Positions 59,274 through 64,000 of a stretch of DNA of 64,000 nt are shown here, in pieces. Each line of letters begins with the position of its first letter. Within the stretch, counting starts at the first letter, position 1. A model generated the notes under the pieces. That model worked only from the letters and a program-made list of their open reading frames with translations, had not been told where the DNA came from and did not search any database. The stretch is from JAYUJH01 sp043765375 (GTDB lineage Bacteria > Pseudomonadota > Alphaproteobacteria > Rickettsiales > UBA998). Position numbers and translations under genes: made by a program. The stretch lies in the NCBI GenBank assembly GCA_043765375.1, contig JAYUJH010000041.1:3814-67813 (forward strand), given 5' to 3'.

Positions 59274-59702
59274 TTATGATGCGGCTTGAACTTCCTGCTC
59301 GGCGAATGAACGAATTAAATCAGCAAAACGCTTGCGAGTTTTTTCATCTTTAATGCTATAATATGAGCGCACTAACTCCAAAGTTTCACGGCTATATATT
59401 TCATCATATTGATAACCAGCTTCTTCTTCAGCAGCTCTCGCACTGATATATGACGTTGACGGGTTATTATCATTGGCTTGATAATCCATTCCTTCAAAGA
59501 AATGCGCAACTGGTGCATTAAATGCTTTGCTAAACTCATATAATCGGCTGGAAGCAATGCGATTTGCCCCTCGTTCATATTTTTGGATTTGCTGGAAACT
59601 TATTCCCAACATTTTTCCAACTGCATCTTGGCTTAAGCCAAGCATAATTCGCTTTTCGCGCAATTTGTTACCAACAAAAACATCAACAGGGTGGTGGGAC
59701 AT
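59274..59702 (-). CDS. XRE-family transcriptional regulator
   Basis: 142 residues. Helix-turn-helix of the HTH_3/Cro-C1 type at about 12-66: VGNKLREKRIMLGLSQDAVG, MLGISFQQIQKYERGANRIA, SSRLYEFSKAFNAPVAHFFEG, each cited by its part. The C-terminal half (about 70-140) with SRETLELVRSYYSIKDEKTRKRF resembles the conserved tail of a widespread alphaproteobacterial XRE group. Target unknown; it stands alone and is read divergently from the unknown gene at 60044. Confidence 0.93.
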   Translation of the reverse strand: MSHHPVDVFVGNKLREKRIMLGLSQDAVGKMLGISFQQIQKYERGANRIASSRLYEFSKAFNAPVAHFFEGMDYQANDNNPSTSYISARAAEEEAGYQYDEIYSRETLELVRSYYSIKDEKTRKRFADLIRSFAEQEVQAAS

Positions 59703-60043
59703 AAGCTTAACTATACCTATATTTGAATTATATTAATTTTATTTACCAAGCAATTAAACTAAATTATTTTCATACTCAAGTAACTTTTGTACTCAAATGA
59801 TTTTCAGAATTGAAAAATATTTAGACTTTACTGCAATAAGTTAAATATATTATAATTTTTGTATCATGTCACGCAATTTATTCATAATAGTTGCATATTG
59901 AAACAAAACTTTAACAAAACTTTAGGACTTCCGCATAATTATGTCTGTGGATATTGTTATTTCTACTGTTGCTTGCGAAAATCAGAACGCAACTTAATCA
60001 GAACGCAACCTAATAAAAATCAGCAAAGGGGTTATAAAATAAC
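59703..60043. other. AT-rich divergent region with short direct repeats
   Basis: 341 bases without a gene. It contains AACAAAACTTT twice (near 59898-59923), a 16-bp tandem pair AATCAGAACGCAACTT / AATCAGAACGCAACCT (59980-60012), and the 17-mer TTTCTACTGTTGCTTGC (59960-59976) that also occurs in front of the ferredoxin reductase. The direct repeats could be regulator sites for the XRE protein or the gene at 60044. Confidence 0.45.
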
Positions 60044-60484
60044 ATGAATGAACAAAATATCTATGAGTTGGAGCAGTATTTTTCGCAATTAATTGAGAAA
60101 TCTTTGGGGGATTTGCGTGAAGATTTGCTTGATAAAATGAATGAGTTATTGCAAAATCTGAATGGTGCGCCAGATTTTCAAGCGGATTTATCTGATGGAG
60201 TTGTGAAGGCTGGTGCAGATGATTTCGGCAGTAAAACTTTTGATGCGTTTGGTGATGTCATTAGTTATGCAGCGATTTCTGCCGTGTTACCAAATATTAA
60301 TTCTACCGCCCGCTTGCCTCGGGGGCTTGATGGTAGCGTGGTATTTCGCCCTGCATTGCGCAGAGTTGGAACATTGGCGGGGAAAACTATTGCTAGCACA
60401 ATTTTTGATACAAGTGGTGGCAAAATTAGTTACGGCTCTAGGCAGCTGGGAAGCAGCATTTTTGCGGAATTATTTTCAGGGTGA
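60044..60484 (+). CDS. Hypothetical 146-residue protein
   Basis: Starts MNEQNIYELEQYFSQLIEK with an AAAGGGG stretch about 14 bases ahead. The N-terminal half (about 1-40) is an amphipathic helix, and the rest is Gly/Ala/Ser-rich with a mildly hydrophobic centre (FGDVISYAAISAVLPNI) and a C-terminus ISYGSRQLGSSIFAELFSG. The composition is like that of small phage tail or adhesion proteins, but I recognise no family. It converges on lolA. Confidence 0.55.
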   Translation: MNEQNIYELEQYFSQLIEKSLGDLREDLLDKMNELLQNLNGAPDFQADLSDGVVKAGADDFGSKTFDAFGDVISYAAISAVLPNINSTARLPRGLDGSVVFRPALRRVGTLAGKTIASTIFDTSGGKISYGSRQLGSSIFAELFSG

Positions 60485-60511
60485 TGATTTGTTTTTGATT
60501 TTATTTAATCC

Positions 60512-61120
60512 CTACCGTTGGCGTTTTTTGATATTAGGGTCGTATATTGCAAATATTTTATCATCAAGGGGAAGGTTATAAGTTGCATTATCAAGGGCGA
60601 TGGTGGTTTCTTCGCCTTTTGCATCACGGGTTAAAATATTTTTCAATATATATGGGCGTTCGCTAAATATGAAACTTATTTCGCCTTCATCGGGGGCTTT
60701 GCGGGAGGTGATGCGAACAACTTGCACGCCATCAATGCTACTTGCTTCTAGCACTTTAATTTGTTTGTCAGCGAAATTGATGTTGTCGCTAGCGAGGTAG
60801 CTAGCAATTGTTCCTGCAATTGGAATATCGCTAATTTGCTCTAATTCACGGTCATAATAGCGCATAAATGTTCCGCGCGTCACCATGGTGATTGGGGTTG
60901 GTGGTGCATATTCCCAGCGCATTTTACCCGCTCGTTTGAGATATAGCACGCCTGAGCTAATTTGTCCGTTTGGCGCAATTTGGGTGAAGTTCGCTTTTAA
61001 TGAACGTATGTTATTGAGATGTTGTTGCGCTTGTTTTAGCACATTTGCTTCAATTTTTGGTGCAGCATAAACGGGATTGGTTAGTAACATAAAGAGAATT
61101 ATTAATGATAAACCCCTCAC
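60512..61120 (-). CDS. lolA: Outer-membrane lipoprotein carrier LolA, start inside a repeat
   Basis: Periplasmic chaperone that carries lipoproteins from LolCDE to LolB. I place the start at GTG 61120: it gives a proper signal peptide (MRGLSLIILFMLLTNPVYA, cut before APK), and GGGAGAGGG lies about 6 bases upstream as a good ribosome binding site. 202 residues. The mature domain has LNNIRSLKANFTQIAPNGQISSG, LKRAGKMRWEYAPPTPITMVTRG, each shown in part near 33-50 and 60-80, and YDRELEQISDIPI, all typical. The frame stays open a further 98 codons upstream, but that stretch translates repeat and recR-proximal sequence (LPLPLRERT units). Both the ribosome binding site and the start codon fall in a palindromic repeat array. 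Confidence 0.85.
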   Translation of the reverse strand: MRGLSLIILFMLLTNPVYAAPKIEANVLKQAQQHLNNIRSLKANFTQIAPNGQISSGVLYLKRAGKMRWEYAPPTPITMVTRGTFMRYYDRELEQISDIPIAGTIASYLASDNINFADKQIKVLEASSIDGVQVVRITSRKAPDEGEISFIFSERPYILKNILTRDAKGEETTIALDNATYNLPLDDKIFAIYDPNIKKRQR

Positions 61121-61245
61121 CCCAACCCTCTCCCGCAAGGGGAGAGGGAGAAAAGGAGTTCTCTCCCGCAAGGGGAGAGGGAGCAGAAGAGTTCTCTCCC
61201 GCAAGGGGAGAGGGAGCAAAAGAATTCTCTCCCGCAAGGGGATTT
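61118..61245. repeat. Four-copy array of CCCTCTCCC palindrome, 33-bp period
   Basis: CTCTCCCGCAAGGGGAGAGG hairpins recur with starts at about 61127, 61159, 61192 and 61225 (the last copy is cut short after GGGG). Units are 33 bp, so several frames stay open on both strands. The first copy carries CCTCACCCCAACCCTCTCCC, the same flank as the DUF559 unit in gltB. The array lies at the 5' end of lolA. Confidence 0.9.
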
Positions 61246-61403
61246 GTGGCGAATAAGTTATCTGTTTCAATGGAAGATGAAGGCATGAAAGGATCCTGAA
61301 AAAACTATCCCGCCCACTGCACGGTTGAAACATAAAATGCTTGACGTTTGGCAGGATTGGTGGCTTATATGTCGTGATAGGTTTGTAAAAAACATTCAAA
61401 ATA
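61246..61403. other. Gap between recR and the lolA repeat array
   Basis: 158 bases without a credible gene or clear terminator. It may be the remains of the former lolA 5' region. Confidence 0.35.
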
Positions 61404-62024
61404 TTAAATCGCATAACGAGCCTTCATGGCGGCGGCTAATGTTCCATCATCAAGATAATCCAGTTCGCCACCGATTGGGATTCCTTGCGCTAATTTGGTA
61501 ATTTTAATGTTAGCAAATTGTAGTTCATTAATCGTATCATGCAGATAATGTGCGGTGGTTTGCCCATCTGTGGTGATGTTAGTCGCCAAAATAACCTCTG
61601 TGACATTGTTGGTTTTGATACGGGCAAGCAACTGATTAACGCCTAAATGCTCGGGATTAACGCCATCAATCGCTGAGAGAACCCCGCCTAATACATGATA
61701 AACCCCACGATAAAGCCCTGAACGCTCCATTGCCCATAAATCAGCAATATCTTCAACTACACACAAAACATTATGTTCACGCCGTTCATCTTCACAAATA
61801 TGGCATGGGTCGCATACGTCAAAATTGCGACAAATGCTGCAAGTTTTTATGTTATCCGCTACATTTTGTAATTGAGCGATTAATGGCAATAAGGCGGATT
61901 CTCGCTTGCGCAACAAGTGAAGTGCAACTCGGCGGGCGGAGCGTGAGCCAAGGCTTGGCAGACGTGACAGCGAAAAGATTAGCTGCTCCATGGCGTTTGG
62001 GGTGAGTTGTTTCATAAGTGACAA
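61404..62024 (-). CDS. recR: Recombination protein RecR
   Basis: DNA-repair protein acting with RecF and RecO to load RecA at gaps. 206 residues. N-terminal helix-hairpin-helix LIFSLSRLPSLGSRSARRVA near 14-33, zinc finger CSICRNFDVCDPCHIC near 61-76 with four Cys, and the Toprim domain (about 80-175) with CVVEDIADLWAMERSG and GVNQLLARIKTN; the end GGELDYLDDGTLAAAM is characteristic. dnaX/ybaB, common upstream partners, are not adjacent. Confidence 0.97.
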   Translation of the reverse strand: MSLMKQLTPNAMEQLIFSLSRLPSLGSRSARRVALHLLRKRESALLPLIAQLQNVADNIKTCSICRNFDVCDPCHICEDERREHNVLCVVEDIADLWAMERSGLYRGVYHVLGGVLSAIDGVNPEHLGVNQLLARIKTNNVTEVILATNITTDGQTTAHYLHDTINELQFANIKITKLAQGIPIGGELDYLDDGTLAAAMKARYAI

Positions 62025-62160
62025 TATAAATATATTTATATAATAAAGCTAGGATATTTTTATGGATTTGTTAGAGTAAATATAATAAGGTGATTTTTGG
62101 TTATTATAAAGGGAATAAAAATAGTGTTAGTGGAAATTAAATAGTTATAATGGGGATAAT

Positions 62161-63249
62161 ATGGGCAAAATTATAACTTTTTACAATCACAAAGGCGGAG
62201 TTGGCAAAACCACGCTGGTGCATAATATCGGTTTTGCGTTAGCAGATTTGGGTAAGAAAGTTTTATTGATTGATGCTGACCCACAAATGAACTTAACTTC
62301 GGCGATGTATGGATTATCTACCGCAGTTGAATATTCAATGAATGAAGGAGCTAAATGGAGGGAATATACTGAGCAATATACTTCATTTGTTGACCACATA
62401 AATGAATATTTGCTTGATGAAAAATTGAATGATTCTGAAAATAGCAAGGAAATATTCCAAGTTAAATCTAAGCATAATCAAAATGGAAAAATAGATTTGA
62501 TATCTGGTTCTATTTTGATTTCAAATATTGAAGCTAAGTTTTACAATATTATAACTAATAAAAACGATTATAACACAAATATTCCATATAAGTTTGAGAA
62601 ATTAATTAGAGAAAAGGCAAAAGACTATGATTTGGTGTTGATTGATACATCACCAAGTGCAAGCAGCATTATCAACGCATTATCTGTGATGACTTCTGAT
62701 TATTTTATTGTTCCAGTATCGCCCACTTTTTTTTCGTTACAGGCAGTTGATAATTTAACGCAAGTTATAACTAATTGGAATAATTTACTAAGGGATTATC
62801 AACAGACTATTGGTAAAAAAGGGATATCGCTAAACTCTAAGTTTTTAGGTCTAGTAATTCAAATGGGAAAAAGATTTAACGGGGGAGCTGTTAACAATAC
62901 AGGTTATTCAAAATCAACTGAAGATTGGATAACTGAGGTTAATAAGAGCGTCAAAAGATTTGTAAGTGACATTAATAAATATGAATATGCTATTAGCTCA
63001 AATGATTTTCAAGAAATATTTTCTGCAAAAAATCCATATATTATAGAAAAATGTTGCGATTTCACCGCAAAACTAAGAGCTATAGCTGAGAAAGAAGGCG
63101 TGCCGGTCATATATTTAACGCAAGATATTTGTGATAAATATAATAAAAATGTTGATGTAACTATGCCAACAAGGCAATATGCGCGCTCACTAACAAGCAT
63201 TAATCAATCATACCGATATATTGCCGAAAGTTTAACTAAATTATTATAA
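62161..63249 (+). CDS. Orphan ParA/Soj-like ATPase
   Basis: Deviant Walker A ATPase of 362 residues. N-terminus MGKIITFYNHKGGVGKTTLVHN with the KGGVGKTT box, LLIDADPQMNLTSAM (Walker A' region), and VLIDTSPSASSIINAL (Walker B-like) near 159-174. About 70 residues of extra sequence (about 55-125) and a long C-terminal part (ending NQSYRYIAESLTKLL) set it apart from chromosomal ParA. No ParB gene or parS site is next to it. Composition is AT-rich like the other accessory genes. Such orphans occur in genomic islands, phages and some defence loci; which applies is unknown. Confidence 0.88.
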   Translation: MGKIITFYNHKGGVGKTTLVHNIGFALADLGKKVLLIDADPQMNLTSAMYGLSTAVEYSMNEGAKWREYTEQYTSFVDHINEYLLDEKLNDSENSKEIFQVKSKHNQNGKIDLISGSILISNIEAKFYNIITNKNDYNTNIPYKFEKLIREKAKDYDLVLIDTSPSASSIINALSVMTSDYFIVPVSPTFFSLQAVDNLTQVITNWNNLLRDYQQTIGKKGISLNSKFLGLVIQMGKRFNGGAVNNTGYSKSTEDWITEVNKSVKRFVSDINKYEYAISSNDFQEIFSAKNPYIIEKCCDFTAKLRAIAEKEGVPVIYLTQDICDKYNKNVDVTMPTRQYARSLTSINQSYRYIAESLTKLL

Positions 63250-63258
63250 AGGAATATA

Positions 63259-64000
63259 GTGCATAAAATGAAGCATGAACACGGAGTTATCGCCATTAGG
63301 GGCGCAAAAGAACATAATTTGAAGAATGTCTCAATAGAGATTCCTCGGCAAAAATTGGTGGTGATTACGGGGCTTTCAGGCTCGGGCAAATCATCGCTTG
63401 CGTTTGATACGCTTTATGCGGAGGGGCAACGCAGATATGTGGAGTCACTTTCAGCTTATGCACGGCAATTTTTGAATATTCAAGATAAGCCAGATGTGGA
63501 ATCCATTGAGGGGTTATCTCCTGCGATTGCGATTGACCAAAAAACCACTTCCAAAAATCCACGCTCCACGGTGGGGACGGTAACCGAGATTTACGATTAT
63601 TTGCGTTTGCTTTATGCGAGAATTGGTGTGCCATATTCACCGACAACAGGCAAGCCAATTTCAGCAATGACGGTTAGCCAAATGGTTGACGCTATTAATT
63701 TGCTGCCAGAAGGGACAAAATTGCATTTGATGTCACCAATTGTGCGGGGACGTAAGGGTGAGCATAATAAAGAATTGCAGGATATGAAAAAGCGGGGATT
63801 TACTCGGATTAAATGTAATGGTGAGATTTATAATCTTGATGAAATGCCAGCCTTGGAGAAAAATAAAAAACATAATATTGAGGTGGTGGTTGACCGTATT
63901 GTGTTGAAATCTGATTTGGGAAATCGCCTAGCGGATAGTATTGAAATGGCGTTGCAACTTTCTGATGGGTTGTTAAATGTGGAGATTGTTGGCGTTGTGA
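63259..64000 (+). CDS. uvrA: Excinuclease ABC subunit A, 5' part
   Basis: Damage-recognition ATPase of nucleotide excision repair. 247 residues lie in the window; the frame is open at the edge. AAAGGA sits 5 bases before GTG 63259, which I prefer to ATG 63268 in the same frame. Signatures: IRGAKEHNLKNVSIEIPR, Walker A GLSGSGKSSLAFDTLYAEGQRRY cited in part near 38-60, SLSAYARQFL, PDVESIEGLSPAIAIDQK and SRNPRSTVGT-type SKNPRSTVGTVTEIYDYLRL cited in part. It follows the ParA-like gene by 9 bases, so it may be read in part from the same promoter. Confidence 0.97.
   Translation, partial: MHKMKHEHGVIAIRGAKEHNLKNVSIEIPRQKLVVITGLSGSGKSSLAFDTLYAEGQRRYVESLSAYARQFLNIQDKPDVESIEGLSPAIAIDQKTTSKNPRSTVGTVTEIYDYLRLLYARIGVPYSPTTGKPISAMTVSQMVDAINLLPEGTKLHLMSPIVRGRKGEHNKELQDMKKRGFTRIKCNGEIYNLDEMPALEKNKKHNIEVVVDRIVLKSDLGNRLADSIEMALQLSDGLLNVEIVGVV

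Noticed and set aside
61118..61245. CRISPR array in the 33-bp periodic repeat
   Set aside because: Units are contiguous palindromes with almost no unique spacer between them, and no cas genes are nearby. It is a tandem palindrome array.
61105..61299. Plus-strand gene of 64 residues across the lolA repeat array (SPARGEG units)
   Set aside because: The frame is open only because 33-bp units lack stops in several frames. It has no conserved content outside the repeat.

Overview
The window is a gene-dense, AT-rich stretch of a Gram-negative chromosome, most probably from an alphaproteobacterium. The evidence for that lineage is mixed but consistent: a fliF-fliG-fliH-fliN-flbD-flhA order as in Caulobacter, a mitofilin-like (alpha-Mic60) gene directly in front of hemY, a short ProS without editing insertion, a ferredoxin reductase/adrenodoxin-type ferredoxin pair, and a tail protein of the Rhodobacter gene-transfer-agent (GTA) g15 type. 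Low GC, many short repeats and small unknown genes suggest a host-associated or metagenome-derived lineage, but the genus cannot be named from the sequence.

Layout. 1-4720: an unknown pair, glyA, and a two-gene set with an L,D-transpeptidase-like domain. 4919-9570: sucA-bcp-proA operon. 9662-17653 (minus): gapdh, an unknown gene, an ABC-2 permease, an OmpR-type regulator and its kinase, a type I secretion ATPase and adaptor, and SCO1. 17796-21562: a CxxC-type small protein, gloB, a small gene next to a near-consensus Fur box, and transketolase. 21904-26064: an orphan GTA-type tail protein and a small gene. 26302-33731: galU and ugd (UDP-glucuronate), a YihY membrane protein, kdsD-lptC-lptA-lptB (Kdo synthesis and LPS export). 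33846-41320 (minus): the flagellar block. 41659-46571: ferredoxin reductase and ferredoxin separated by two unknown genes, truA, a BrnT/BrnA toxin-antitoxin pair, pheA, tRNA-Phe. 46677-56634: alpha-Mic60, hemY, a greatly enlarged gltB, two unknown genes, a short-chain dehydrogenase. 56680-64000: rsmE, proS, an XRE regulator, an unknown gene, lolA, recR, a ParA-like ATPase and the start of uvrA.

Envelope biogenesis is a strong theme (galU, ugd, kdsD, lptA/B/C, lolA, L,D-transpeptidase, type I secretion, flagellum), alongside central metabolism (glyA, sucA, gapdh, tkt, gltB, proA, pheA).

The most unusual aspect is repeat invasion of coding sequence. A DUF559-type (Vsr-like nuclease fold) unit bounded by inverted GC-rich palindromes sits in frame inside gltB. 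A second copy of the palindrome sits in frame nearer the gltB N-terminus. A four-copy array of the same palindrome lies at the 5' end of lolA and appears to supply its ribosome binding site and start codon. Independently, short tandem arrays with a 15-bp period occur in sucA, yihY, lptB, gltB and downstream of proS, and other codon-multiple arrays occur elsewhere. A second palindromic family (GTCATACCAG...CTGGTATC) occupies intergenic gaps.
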